From Phorcus lineatus (Eukaryota; Mollusca; Gastropoda; Trochida; Trochidae): 64,000 nucleotides of DNA. Position 1 is the stretch's first letter. Each line of letters opens with the position of its first letter. The translations under genes and the position numbers were made by a program. This document shows positions 37,863 to 49,826 of this stretch, piece after piece. Location of the stretch: NCBI GenBank assembly GCA_921293015.1, contig OV121082.1, forward strand, positions 45,404,971 through 45,468,970. The letters are read 5' to 3'. The notes below the pieces were generated by a model, which searched no databases, had not been told where the DNA came from, and saw nothing but the letters and a program-made list of their open reading frames with translations.

Positions 37863-40068
37863 TTACTTCATGCCTTGACCCAGAAACACTTTACAAATTT
37901 GAAAAGTTTATTGATATGATATAAATTGCCATGGATACCTGTGATGTGGTTACAGTTTTCAACCAAATGTAATATCATCTGTGATATGATTACTATTGAA
38001 TACATAAACACCTATAAAAAAAGTATTTTATTCATGTTTAATTTCATTAATATACGAGTTGACAAGTTAAGTATGAGGTTTCAGTGGAAATGTTTTCTGG
38101 CATTTATTTTTTTAATGACTTGAATATTATCCATCCTGAGGTGTGTGAAAATACCCACTACAACATGAAAATTGTCATAACCCAGGTTTTCAAGCACTTT
38201 GTGGTTATTGTTATTTCTTTGTTTTAACATGTGTAAATATCTTATGCTGATAATGTAGCTTGACTACAAAATGCATTTCAATTTACATCATATGGTATCA
38301 TTGACATATTTTTAATAGAAAATATTTTATCTTTACAATTGACAATTCTAATCTCATTATTCCAAGCAATAAAAAAATCTTGATCTAACAGTTGTTTTAT
38401 CCATATTTTATATATAGGCATATGTATCAGTCATGCAGCTCTAAAACTGATTGATATGCCCCCGATACAAACTGTTTTGGTGTCTCTGATTTCTAGCTCA
38501 GAAGAAAAACAAATTTATCTTAATATCTTTATACAAGTTGTAAGTTACATTTTGGAGATTTATGACATTATTACCAAAAAGTTTAACCAAAATGGTTTTC
38601 ATAGAAATAAACATGCCAAAACAACAATGTCAAAAAAAAGTATGCTTCACAAGAACCCATCAAACTGTTTTGTTTTTTTTGTAAATTAACAATTAGTGTC
38701 ACCTATTTTAGAATTGATCTCAATTGTTGGAGTGTTCATTGAAAGAATGTTGAAAATCTATAAATGTTGACTAGACTGTTGTATAAATTACATGATTTAA
38801 TAAAGAAACTCATGAGTATGATAACATGAAATTAAATGCATGGATTTGAAAAAAACTTGGCGCTTTTATTTTTCTCTTGTACATTTGCATTATTTCTTAA
38901 TAAGATGAAATAAAGCGTTTTCATGTGATTAATCGATATAAATTCTTAAGTTTAATCCTACAGTTCTTGTCTCTACAAAATTTGACCCCTGTATCATATT
39001 TAAGCTCATCAGTCCTTCGAGGCCTGATAAAATCTGTCTGTCAGTGGCTCTATTTACATTTCCTAATTTTTACTTCTTCTCAAAAACCATTTTCTCTAGA
39101 GACTTAAATCTTGTGTTTTGTTACCTCTGCCAGTGAGGATGAATCACTTATTTTGGTTACGTGATGGCACCTTTCAGAGCCACAACAACCATGCTCTTAA
39201 AACTTATTTTGGTTTTCTATAACTTTTAAGTCCTAGAAAGCTCTGGTGATATTCACAGACTTCTTGGCTAGTTCTGATTAAAGATGGTACTGAGTGACAC
39301 CTTCCAAGGGCAACAGGGCATATATATTAAAATCCAAATTTCATTTCTATCATAAGAATAAAAAACTGAATAAAGCTGAAAGCTATTGTCAAGAACTGGA
39401 TAATAAACTTTCTTTTCCCTTTCATCCTTACAGGCCTATAAAAAGGCCTGTAAAAGGATTTCTTAGTGGGTTTTTAATGGTGAAAGGGCATTCTGACAAA
39501 TAATGACAGGATATTTATATTTACAATCTCATTAAAGCCTGTTGAGATAGAAAGTTAAAGGCTCTAGTTCTACTAGATTCTTTTTCTCTGATATTTACAT
39601 GATACCTTCAAAAACTCCCTTTAAATGGTTTGTGTACTAGTATGAAATTTCTTGTATTTCAACAAGAAATTATAATATCTTCAAGAATATAATTCCAAAG
39701 AATCCCAGTTCAACTGCATATGTTTTGAAATTATTTTGTTGTCTTATTGATGCTGAGTGGTTGAAGTTTAAGTTGTTGCTTATTATAACCCCAATCTTTT
39801 CATATATACCATCCTTATGAATAAAAGTTACTCTCAACTTGCTTGTGTTTTTGGATTGTTTTCAGGTTCTGAATTTATGCAGTCATGAAATTCCCACTAG
39901 TCCATGGTTTGACAATGATAATTATTAGAAATATGCATTATTTTGACTGAATTTGAAGGAGGTTTTTTAAATGAGGGCACCTGTTGAATAACTGAAAGGT
40001 TGTTGAAGGCATCAGAAACTCATTTACTCACTCACTCTCTCAAATAAATTTCTGAACAAGTTTAAAAA
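37863..40068 (+). other. ankyrin gene 3' untranslated region, then intergenic DNA
   Basis: AT-rich. AATAAA signals occur at 38368-38373 and again near 38797. No further exons, and no repeat recognised apart from a CTCACTCACTC tail near 40027. Confidence 0.5.
38368..38373 (+). terminator. candidate poly(A) signal of the ankyrin gene
   Basis: AATAAA about 500 bases downstream of the stop codon at 37860-37862. Confidence 0.45.
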
Positions 40069-41278
40069 CCAGTGGCGGATCAAAATATTTAGAAGTGGAA
40101 TAGTGGGGGTTTAACCTATTGAAAAGGTGGATAATCAGGCCTGAAAGGTTAGATGATCATATGGCTGGGCTGTCATCCGTAAACTTTCACTTTTTCCACT
40201 TCTCCTCCAAAACTGCTGTATGCTCAAAGCTGATGTTGTTGCTATGTTCCTTGCTCCTATGTTATCCGAAATTGTACCTTTGGGCCTTATCCCCACTCAC
40301 ATATGAACAAGGCAGGCATTTTTCCTAAAGTCTTACAAAATCTTCCTCAAAGTTACTTGGCGTAGATGGCTTCAATTGTAAGAGAAACATTTTTCTGACA
40401 TGAAGACTCTAATTTGTAAACTTGGGGTTGAACCCCATTCAAATATGGGCGTGGCAAGTTGTACACCCTCATCTATACATCTTCCTTCTTTTATTTCTAA
40501 GAAACTATCAATGCTACGAAAGAATATCCCCTTTGTAAGAATGGAGACTTAGATTTGTAGATTTCAGGTTGGATTGAAATTTCAGTATACATGGATGCAA
40601 GCAATCTAGTTAAAACTAGCTATAATAGAATAGTTCCCGAAGTCCATTATTACTACTTCTAGTTTCAACTAGATTGGGATGCAAGTAGCATGGTATTGCA
40701 GGGATTTGGAAAGACACCTTTGCTAATGGGTCATTTATAGGGCATTAGTCACTTTCAGAATTTTGAATGGGCCATTCCCCTTAGTAGCAATAGTAAAATT
40801 TTAATTTTGAATGGGCCATTTTTTCATGTGCAAAATGGCCCATGGCCCCTGCCTTTCCCAATCCCTGGTATTGGTGCAATCAAAAATGGCTAAGACATTG
40901 AAAAAAAACATTGTTATAAGTTCAATTTCATCTTATTGTTTCGCTAGTGAGGTTTCAAACGAGCCCAAGTTCATGTCTACATCACAAGTAATATTCTAAC
41001 TAAAACATAATATTCTAACTTAAACATAAAATCAACTTGCTGACTATTGTGAAGAGTGCTTTTCCAATGTGAGCTCGTTATAGACAGCAGGGCAGACAGA
41101 AAATAGTGTTAACGACTCCATGCATGTTATAAACCTTTTGTATCTGCAAGTATTTGACCTAATACAATTTATGATGAAAGACTGATGAGCTATATAGTCA
41201 ATAGCACTATTTTCTTTTTAACAAATCCGAAATGGAACCATGTGAACCCCCCTCCCCCACCCCTGGATGAACCACTGG
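40069..41278. mobile_element. 1.2-kb terminal-inverted-repeat element, decayed
   Basis: Left end CCAGTGGCGGATCAAAA; right end CCCCTGGATGAACCACTGG, complement CCAGTGGTTCATCCAGGGG. Such 'CCAGTGGCGGATCCAGGG' ends are familiar from animal DNA transposons. The interior contains repeated GGGCCATT/AATGGGCCATT text and no transposase frame. The short AAAC beside each end may be a target-site remnant. Confidence 0.6.
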
Positions 41279-42085
41279 AAACATGCCGTTATTAAAAAAA
41301 GTTGTCAGTTATGTACAACCTATATATCGGGTTGATCGTAAGAAATCAGCTCAATCGTGAGCAAGTCGTGCTTTCATTCAGAAACAGAAATGCACAAGCT
41401 TCATCCTTGTAATTGTCAGCTTCATGTCTAAGCGGACCCAACATATTGTCGACACGAGGCAATCACAGCCACGGGTAGGCACGATTCCTCCCAAGAATCA
41501 CAGACGGACAATTTAAATCCGATGGTCCCGACTCGCACATACCAGACAGAATCACACAGTCGAAATCGTAATACATTCGAGGGTGATGTAATGTTACATT
41601 TACATTAGATCACGATTAGTCCATGTTGGCCAAGATTCATTATTTACATTAAAAATCGTAACTTGTGGATGAAGCATGAACAGATGGTATACTGAAATCG
41701 TAATTATTATAAACGGACGGCATAGATAGTTAAATATTCGCAATACATTTTCCGTGAATCGTAAGTTTTATAGCCATGAATCTGTACCATTTTGTATAGG
41801 CCAAAAAGCTTACATTTTTGTGTGGGGAAGAATGTTATACCAAGAGGATAAACGACTTCATAAATCGCATAAGAATAGTTTCCAAATCTGACAAAAGCAA
41901 AACTGTTTTCGCCATGAAATATATAGAGAAACGGTGACGATTAAATGTAAGTTGAAGTCGTAAAAGTTCGTTATGCGATTTAAGTAGGTATATTGCCTTT
42001 CCTACTATTCTTAACTCGATCATCGTAGGCAACTGCAAGTGTCTATAAATCATCATCATCATCATCATCATCCAAAGATGGTACC
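41279..42085. other. intergenic DNA with recurrent ATCGTAA-type words
   Basis: No gene. AATCGTAA, AAATCGTAAT, GAATCGTAAG and similar words recur about ten times between 41340 and 41960, giving more CpG than the neighbouring DNA. This may be an old, degenerate tandem array. Confidence 0.35.
42048..42073 (+). repeat. (ATC)n microsatellite
   Basis: Eight ATC units in a row. The poly-Met start of the minus-strand frame ending there is an artefact. Confidence 0.9.
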
Positions 42086-42089
42086 ATTG

Positions 42090-42171
42090 CGCGCTGTACT
42101 TCCCTTAAGCCGCCGCTAATATGGCTGAAATATTGCCCAAGCGGCGTTAAACAGTAACTCACTCACTCACT
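42090..42171 (+). repeat. intact 3' tail of an abalone-type dispersed repeat
   Basis: GCCGCTAATATGGCTGAAAT, ATTGCCCAAGCGGCGTTAAA, then CAGTAACTCACTCACTCAC. It shares the GCGGCGTTAAAC and CTCACTCAC end with the SINEs, but the segment before it differs. Confidence 0.7.
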
Positions 42172-42964
42172 ACTTCCCTCAAGCCTTTTTCGTCAGCCTG
42201 GGTCGGTAAACGAAAGAGGCTCCACTCACAAGGTTTTTCGTGGTACTTCAATCGGAAACAAGTCTGAAAAAATAAGCCCTCGAATACACATATTTCTCAA
42301 AACAGCGTCAAAGCACACAAGCATCAATGACACTGTTGTATGAAATCAAATCACTCTGTCAACGTCCAAATCTACTTGTCTTTAGTGGATATTTAACACC
42401 AAAATAACAATGACTTAGAGAATCTTAAAGATACTTTTTCCATTCATCTCCTTTCCTGGAAATATTTAAAACACATCTACTATTGTAGACCGAAGTCGGG
42501 TAAACAGAACAGAATAGTCATCATGAAAGTGAACGAGATCTCCCGAGGCCATAAGCCACATGTATTATATATACATCTTTCAGTCTATTCGGCTCACAAT
42601 TTTCTCCGGGCCGTTACTTAACATATTTTATTTCAGAAAAATGAAATAGGGATTGGTGAACGAGCCATAATACTATACAGCTCCTAAGATACAACAGCAA
42701 GCCTGACACAGAGTTACAATCGAATCAGGAAAAAGTAACTAGTGAAAACACCATCTTCGTAATCAACGATGCAAATTGGTAATTGTTACAATGTTGATAG
42801 AGATGACTAAAGATTACATTAATATATTTACATAATTGGGAGTTATTATATTTTCAATGGTGAAATATGCCAATTATTAGTGAAAATAAAATCCGTATTT
42901 TCAATTGAATGACGTCATGCAACGGCCGCGCTAGCGAAGCGATTTAGCTACTCCCTTCATAAAG

Positions 42965-43038
42965 ATACCATATATATCTCATCGCGTGAAGTAGAAAATT
43001 ATACATTTCTACTTCACTCGATGAGATATACATGGTAT
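42965..43038. repeat. near-perfect hairpin (33-base arms, 8-base loop)
   Basis: Arm 42965-42997 (ATACCATATATATCTCATCG...) pairs with 43006-43038 at 31 of 33 positions. It lies in a region with GCGCTAGCGAAGCG and could be a foldback element or the hairpin end of a decayed transposon. Confidence 0.8.
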
Positions 43039-43331
43039 TCGACGAGAAATGTCAAATATCCTCTATATCATTATTTCCAGGAAAAGCGTCATTTTACTGG
43101 TGTAAAGGGTTAAAGACGCATGCAGACATATCAGCTACGGTCAGCCATGTTGCTTTCAAGGAAAATTACATGAAAAAGGCGCTGTAATTTTACTAATTTC
43201 ACAACATTATAAAAAAAATTCACTTTATGTATCGATAAAATATCCACATACTAACATATGATTTGTGATAAGACTAATCAGCAATGCCATGTACTGCAGT
43301 AGCGCGGATAAATGGCTTCACTTTATTCACA

Positions 43332-43357
43332 TTTTATTTTACCGAGTGTGCGCTCTC
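43332..43357 (-). repeat. 26-base exact inverted partner of 52834-52859
   Basis: Contains ACCGAGTGTGCGCTCTC. The exact reverse complement occurs 9.5 kb away inside intron 1 of the secreted-peptide gene, so both are probably ends or fragments of one repeat family. Confidence 0.8.
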
Positions 43358-43611
43358 ATTCAACTAGTTGTAAAATCTAAATCAACAAAAATATTATCCC
43401 TAGTACCATGTTTCAACTTTGCTATGTTACATTTATGTACAGATAACATACTTGAATGAACGTCCTTTTCATTTCTTCTGAATATATTTTTCTAAGTTTT
43501 CATACTGAAAAATGAATCAATCGGAAAGGGGAATATTACCGTAGTCTTACGTCTGATATCATGATATTTTTCTTATATGATGTCTAATCTTGACTTCACA
43601 AGTGAACAAAT

Positions 43612-43948
43612 ATTATGAATTTTAATGAATATTCTAATTATCGACCTGTGGCGCTAACAAGTTGTCTATCTAAAGGTTTCGAAAAATGTGTTTTTAAATA
43701 CGTATTCAATTTCTTTAGAGATAATGATATTCTTACAGATTTACAATCGGGATTTCTGCTGGGAGACTCTACAGCTAATCAATTAACTTATGTTATTTGT
43801 ATGATTTAATCGCAAAAGGCCTTGACGAGAGTAAAAAGGTGAGGGCTGTTTTTGCGACATTAACAAAGCGTTTGACAAAATTTGGCATAGAGGAATTATT
43901 GCGAAACTAAAGAATTATGGCATCGATGGATCACTTTTAAATTCGTTT
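43612..43948 (+). pseudogene. LINE reverse-transcriptase fragment (motif A present)
   Basis: Three successive frames encode a continuous reverse-transcriptase stretch: NYRPVALTSCLSKGFEKCVF through DILTDLQSGF, then LYDLIAKGLDESKKVRAV, then FCDINKAFDKIWHRGIIAKL and KNYGIDGSLLNSF. FCDINKAFD is palm motif A with its first catalytic aspartate. Two frameshifts make it dead. The wording NYRPVALTSCLSK matches the LINE at 60.6 kb, which lacks this block, so both come from the same or sister families. Confidence 0.8.
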
Positions 43949-44331
43949 GGGGTCATTCCATTTCAAATCGACCAAAATCTGGGGATCGCCCCAGTTGACA
44001 TCATAGATTTTGAAATTTTCAATAAGAATAGATGCTACTGTATCTTTAGAGAAGGTAAATAAAAAATTTGTGTTCATACTCAAAATAGTTTGCGTTTGGC
44101 TTAGGGTGTTAGGACACAGGGGTCTTCAAAATGTGACGTTTTTGAGAAAAACCTTAATAGCTTTAAATGTCTCTTACGTGGACAGCTCTAGACGTAGAGG
44201 CTTACAGTTTTTATGTTAGATAGAATTTGGAATGAGGTATCCATAAATATAATATTTGTTTTAAAAAAATTGTATTTATTTGGTAAAATAGCTTGACAGA
44301 GAAAGCTTAATTTCATCTGCAAGATTTAATC

Positions 44332-44541
44332 TTAACGTTTTTTGACCGTTTTCTTTTCACTTTTTTTGGAAGTCGATTGAATGAAGTGCACCAAACATGC
44401 TTCGATGCAGATCATATGATCAACAGGCAGTGTCACCTTTGCCTTTCGTCTTGGCGTCTTGAACGTTTGGGGCTCGATTCTACTTGGAATCAGAACATCA
44501 CTAATCATGTCTTGATTGTCATCATCTACATGACCGATCAC
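44332..44541 (-). other. unassigned minus-strand reading frame with lysine-rich C-terminus
   Basis: Seventy codons ending in SKKSEKKTVKKR and a stop. Codon use and composition are compatible with a terminal exon. A 145-codon plus-strand frame (44377-44814) with hydrophobic segments overlaps it. Neither is recognised and no splice sites stand out, so no gene is claimed. Confidence 0.25.
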
Positions 44542-44749
44542 GTAATCCTGGTGTTATCTGCATTTTCCCCTGTTCCTTCTTTCTTAACGTTAATGTTGTT
44601 GATATATTGCTTTGTGACACACGTTTTATGGCCAGTTTTGTTGTATGCAACGTCCAGACACAAGAATGCATGTTATATCGCTGTGATAACTGGAATTGAT
44701 GCACTGAAAATCGTTATCGAGTCACATCTCCAGGATGAAGGTATAGACA

Positions 44750-45725
44750 TAATGCGTGTTTTAGAGTATTTCTCGTATAGAAATAATGCGTATTTGAGAG
44801 TAGTTCTCGTATAGAAATAATGTGTATTTGAGAGTATATCTCGGATAGAAATGATGTGTACTTGAGAGTAGTTCTCGTATAGGAATAACATGTGTTTGAG
44901 AGTAGTTCTCGTATAGGAATAGTGCGTGTTTGAGAGTAGTTCTCGTATAGGAATAACATGTGTATTAGATTAGAACTCGTATTGGAATAATATGTTTTTG
45001 AGAGAAGAGCATTTGTATATGATAAATGTATGAATCAGAGTAATAATCGTATAGGAATAAAGCGTGTTTGAAAGAACTTCTCGTATATGAATAATGCGTG
45101 TTTGAGAGTAGTTCTCTAATAGGAATAATGGGTGTACGTGAGTGGTTATCGTATAGGAATAATGTGTGGTTGAGAGTAGTTCTCGTATAGAAATAATGCG
45201 TGTTTGAGAGTATTTCTCGTATAGAAATAATGCGTGTTTGAGAGTGTTTCTCGTATAGAAATAATGTGTATTTGAGAGTATTTCTCGTATAAAGAAAATG
45301 CGTGTTTGAAAGTAGTCCTCGTATAGGAATAATGCGTGTTTGAGAGTAGTTCTCGTATAGGAATGGTGTGTGTTTGAGAGTAATACTCGTATAGAAATAA
45401 TGCGTGTTTGAGAGTATTTCTCGTATAAAAATAATATGTGTTTGAGAGTAGTTCTCATATAGGAATAATGCGTGTTTGAGAGTAGTTCTCGTATAGAAAT
45501 AATGTGTATTTGAGAGTATTTCTCGTATAGAAATAATGCGTGTTTGAGAGTAGTTCTCGTATAGGAATAATATGTGTTTGAGAGTAGTTCTCATATAGGA
45601 ATAATATGCGTTTGAAAGTATCGCTCTTATATAGGTTTAGTAAGTGTGGGAGAATGGAATAATGTGTGTATGAAAGTACTTCTCGTATAGGGGTAATGTG
45701 TTTTTGAAAGAAGTTCTCGTATAGC
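44750..45725. repeat. 34-base minisatellite, about 28 units
   Basis: The unit is close to GTGTTTGAGAGTAGTTCTCG plus TATAGGAATAATGC (34 bases). GAGAGTAGTTCTC inside each unit is a small inverted repeat. Because 34 is not a multiple of three and the minus strand of the unit lacks stops in any frame, all three minus frames are open and read the same 34-residue cycle. The apparent 209- and 162-codon minus-strand proteins are therefore products of the array. Confidence 0.93.
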
Positions 45726-45819
45726 AGGACTTTCTATGAAAGCAGGACTTCGCTGAAGGCAGTTTACTAGAGCAGTTTCTCTAGGAAAGCGGTTCCTGCA
45801 TGGAGATAGATCATTTAAA

Positions 45820-46092
45820 ATACCCCTTAAACTGACACTCTGTGATTTATTGGAGTCACGTATACAAAACTTGACCAATGGGATCATCCAATCGAGAAGT
45901 GCCAACCGTTGCTAAAAAAAGAAAATTAATCGGATATGTTTATTTACAGTGGCCAGTCGAAAACAGGACAATGACGCACGTCCATTTGTCAACCGTGAGT
46001 TTGAACATTATCCTAAGCAATCAAAAAGATAGTTACGTGTCGAAAGTCTTTTTAGGTTGTATAACTAACTAGTATACATAAAAAATCAGACG
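45820..46092 (+). repeat. second copy of the MITE family at 30051
   Basis: Ordered similarity to 30063-30330: CTGTGATTTATTGGAGTCAC, ACTTGACCAATGGGATCAT, CGAGAAGTGCCAACCGTTGC, GAAAACAGGACAATGACGCA, and a TTTTTAGGTTGTATAACTAA / CTAGTATACAT end. The far terminal repeat is not evident. Confidence 0.65.
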
Positions 46093-46405
46093 TGTGATTT
46101 CGACACCAGCGCATATATATGGCTTGGTGACTGTTATATGAGAGCAAGTCAAGTATAAGCGTTTTTTGGCAATGCTTTATGTTTTATGTGAGATTTCTTT
46201 TGTTGTTTGTTCGCGGAGTAGACGTTAATGGTTTCTTCAGATTGACGTCAGATGAAGTGCCGTAAAATCTCTTCTTTGCCATTGTTTTGAAAGTCTCAAA
46301 ATGTGTCACTTCAAAATTCTTTGTATCAACAAAGAAGATCAGAGAAGAGAATGCATAATAAACCAAAATATGTATATCGAATACAGGCAAGATTTTCTGG
46401 TTAAT

Positions 46406-46504
46406 AACCACTTTATTGTGAAATTCACGACGTTTCGGAATATATGCCCACTCCTTCATTAGGTCCCACTCCAAAACGTCGTGAATTTTTACAATTAAGT
46501 AGTT
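46406..46504. repeat. inverted repeat around ACGACGTTT
   Basis: CCACTTTATTGTGAAATTCA followed by CGACGTTTCGG (46408-46438) is mirrored by CCAAAACGTCGTGAATTTTT followed by ACAATTAAGTAGTT (46471-46504), with 32 bases between. The phrase CGACGTTTCGG.ATAT..CCCACTCCTTCAT resembles repeats common in marine invertebrate genomes. It could form a long stem. Confidence 0.75.
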
Positions 46505-47131
46505 AAGTAAAATATTGTCTTCCCAATGTGTATCGCATCTAAATGTCCTTCAAAGATGTACATATCAAACTCTTCACACATTTGTGTTTTTAAAATGGCC
46601 GTAACTGCTATGATGGTTATAGTAATATAACATATAATGAAAAGCTACCTGCATACTCTTACATGAAAGTTTTTAGGTTTCAATGAATGTCACTTATGAA
46701 AGGCTTTGAACAAGTGTAAGTTTCAAAAATCACGTTTGACTAAACGCAATTAAACCGGTCGTACCGCGGTTCGTTTTACACATTCAAATTATTACTCACT
46801 GACCTTTTAAGAAACAAGTTCCTTTTCAGCAATATTCGGCACAAAATGACGCCATTGGTAACCTTATTCAGATGTTGAAACACCAACATTCTCGATGTTA
46901 CGCGATAGTGAAGCGTCAATAAAATATACAGAAGAGTCTATTGTGACTTACTGGTTTAAAATAACCAAACCTTTTATTTGTAACTATGACATTTTATGAA
47001 CAAAACAAACATTTCGAACAATTAAAACACAAAATTATCAAAAACAGAGACAATAACAACAATATTTAGTTACACGTTAGGATAAACAAATTGTCATAAA
47101 CAATTCAACTTCAAAGGGTTACAACGGTATC

Positions 47132-47495
47132 GTCCCATAAGACAGAATTCCCAAAAGACAGAAAGCTTAAATCAACACCTTTCATGGTTGACAAATGATG
47201 TAAAACATGGGCTGTACCCTTTGAAAATAATGGAACAGCCCATATAAAAGAAGACAGAATTCCCAAAAGACAGAAAAAGACACCATAGAGATATAAAGTT
47301 TGTTTATTCTTTTCACTTGATGGGTTATATTTATATACAAATATTCTATATGATATTGTGTTGTTCAGGAACATAAAGCGGGTCGGGTCAGCTCACTGAT
47401 TAATTAGGGGTGGTCAGCACTGCTAAGCTAGTTAGTGTTGTGATTAATTCTGTCTTTTGGCAATTCTGTCTTTTGGGAATTCTTTTTTATGGGAC
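47132..47495. mobile_element. 364-base TIR element with repeated CCCAAAAGACAGAA blocks
   Basis: Left end GTCCCATAAGACAGAATTCC followed by CAAAAGACAGAA; the complement of the right end reads GTCCCATAAAAAAGAATTCC followed by CAAAAGACAGAA. A third, directly oriented copy of GACAGAATTCCCAAAAGACA lies inside near 47254. No coding capacity; the 87-codon minus frame across it is an artefact. Confidence 0.75.
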
Positions 47496-49826
47496 TGAAT
47501 CGTTGCAACAGAAAACTTCCGTAGAGGCATTATCTTTGAGTACAATCCATTTAGTTATTATAGCCAATAGGTACTATTTACACACATACAGACAACGCCG
47601 TTATGGTTATTTGTTGGTTTCTTCAAGTTTATGATATACTGTAGTATCGAAATCAGCCTGCACGTGGTGAGTAAAGAACAGCCTGAATATATTGCTAAGG
47701 CATAGTTAAAACAAAAATTTGCTTGTACCTTATCCCTATTTCCAATCCTTATTACGATCATATTGCGAAATAAAAATATCTTGAAACCAGAAACAAAAAA
47801 GTTTTCATATTACTTGATATATTTCATATAAACAATCTTACATTTCGAATTCTTTCGGTAGTCAAAAAACATTGCACAACAAATAAGATATTTCTTTTAT
47901 TGTTTACCTTCACACCAAAAAAAACTTTGGAAACTCATATTGTTTAACAGTGTCTCCCCACAATAGTTAGTTACTTATTCATTCTGACTCTGTAACAAAC
48001 GTTAGATTTCGCAGGTTCTCAAGGAGCCAAAGCACTTCTTTTGGTGAATTTTATTTATCAAAATGTTCAGCAAAAAATATTAGTTTATGCCAAACGATTA
48101 TCTTCAGAGGGTCAAACATATCATTATTCAACCCGATTATCCACAGTCGAAAAAAAATCAAGTATCAAGCGAAAACGGATGGCGAACATTTTAGTGTGAA
48201 CACATTTCAATTATTTGAGACAGGTTGATGGATTCGAGAAGCTTAGAGGGTGGTTAGACGACTAATTGATACTCCAATCATTTAAGATAAAAATATATGT
48301 TTCTCTTTATCGACATGAATTAACAAAATGGTTTACCAAGTTCACGTTCTGTTATTAATAAAAATCACAAAAACAGATCAGTTTATCAGACTTAAAAACC
48401 TATATTTTCGTACTCAGGTAGGATTTAATTTTGAAGAATTTTAAATAGAAGCCGATCTCGAATTAGATCTGAAATAGATGCCACAGTAGATAGTGGTCTG
48501 TCACGCCACAGGCGTCTATTCGAGGAAATACTGAACGTCTCGTAAGAAATTACTACGTAGCGCAAAGGAGAATGCACTCCAGTCGTCTCCACTGTTTCTC
48601 TTACAGTTCAGGTGCTCAGATTGAGAGAACGTTCAAACGACAAACTGTGACTGCAATTTTTCTGTTTTCTGTATTTCAAGCCTCGTTGCTTACATGATAC
48701 AGAGTTTACAACTTATAAGCTCAAGGTCAAAACTCTTAACCCAAATCGACGACAGGTTAGATGAAATGTAAGTTGTATATGTTTTCGCCAAGATCACTAG
48801 CGTTTTTCCTAAAATTGAGGTCGGGGATCAAATAGCTATATAAATAATGTCACGGATTTGTTCAGCCACAAAAAGTATAAACCGTTCCTTACAACAATTG
48901 CTGCTTACACAACTTATGAAACAGTTCACTGATAAAGCTTCTTCCTCGAAACATTTAAAAGCGGTTAAAATGCAATTGAAATAAGTGTCCTTACATTCTG
49001 TTCAAATAAATATCGCCATGCCTGTTGATATAACCTGACGGAGTTCTGTGCAATTAGAGAAACGAGTGCGACGCACAGGGGAAGGAACTTGGTAACGCAA
49101 ACTGACTGGTGCTCATTTGGCAACACGTCGCTAATTGCGCAAATTTGATTGCAGCAAATCAGGTTTCACTTTATTCTCGCTCGTAAACTGTCTTATTGTA
49201 ACAGATAAGAAGAAAATTATGGGGAAAGTTCTGTCTTGGGGGGGGGATGGGTTTGATCACGTTGATTAAATCATCAGAAGCCTCTTTAAAGTTTGTCGAT
49301 GCACCTGACATGTGGCTAATGCGAAAGTATACAAAACAATAAAACTGTTCCTTGACTTTAAGGGTAAGAGGCGATCTTAATACAGAAAACACTATAGTTA
49401 ATACACGTTACCTTGTTTGAATCGCCTTAAAACTGGTGTCTAAATATAGCATCATGTGAAACTCGGTTTCGCATACCGTGATGGTTATATTGGTATGGAG
49501 GGCGTATTTTTATAAGAACAGCCCGATTGATCTGAATGGTCTGTGCTGGTATATATCAAAGAATATGCCATGAGGTGCATCAAAACATTGAGGTCACATC
49601 ACCACGACACGCTTTAAAGAGCTTACTGTTTCTATGTAAACACTTTACCCACTGTATAGCAAGTTGATATACATGTATGCCGTTTAAAGGCAAATTACAC
49701 GTGAAACATGAAAACACATGTTCTAGCTGTAAAATAATTATCTCAAACAACATTTGGAGCACTGACAAGAATGCCAGTGGTCTGCACTGAGGTCTTCTCT
49801 ATAGGTTACCTCCCTTGCTATATCAT
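47496..49826. other. intergenic DNA, including the probable 3' end of the secreted-peptide gene
   Basis: No exon recognised. TTTATT at 49171-49176 gives a minus-strand AATAAA about 650 bases past the peptide gene's stop and is one possible mRNA end. A run of nine G lies near 49240. Confidence 0.4.

Noticed and set aside
44673-45594. Minus-strand proteins of 60-209 residues rich in NTHYFYTR and LYENYSQT
   Set aside because: They are the 34-base minisatellite read in each frame; no start context, splice sites or non-repeat sequence.
44750-45725. CRISPR array
   Set aside because: Units are contiguous and vary gradually with no unique spacers, and the DNA is animal nuclear; it is a minisatellite.
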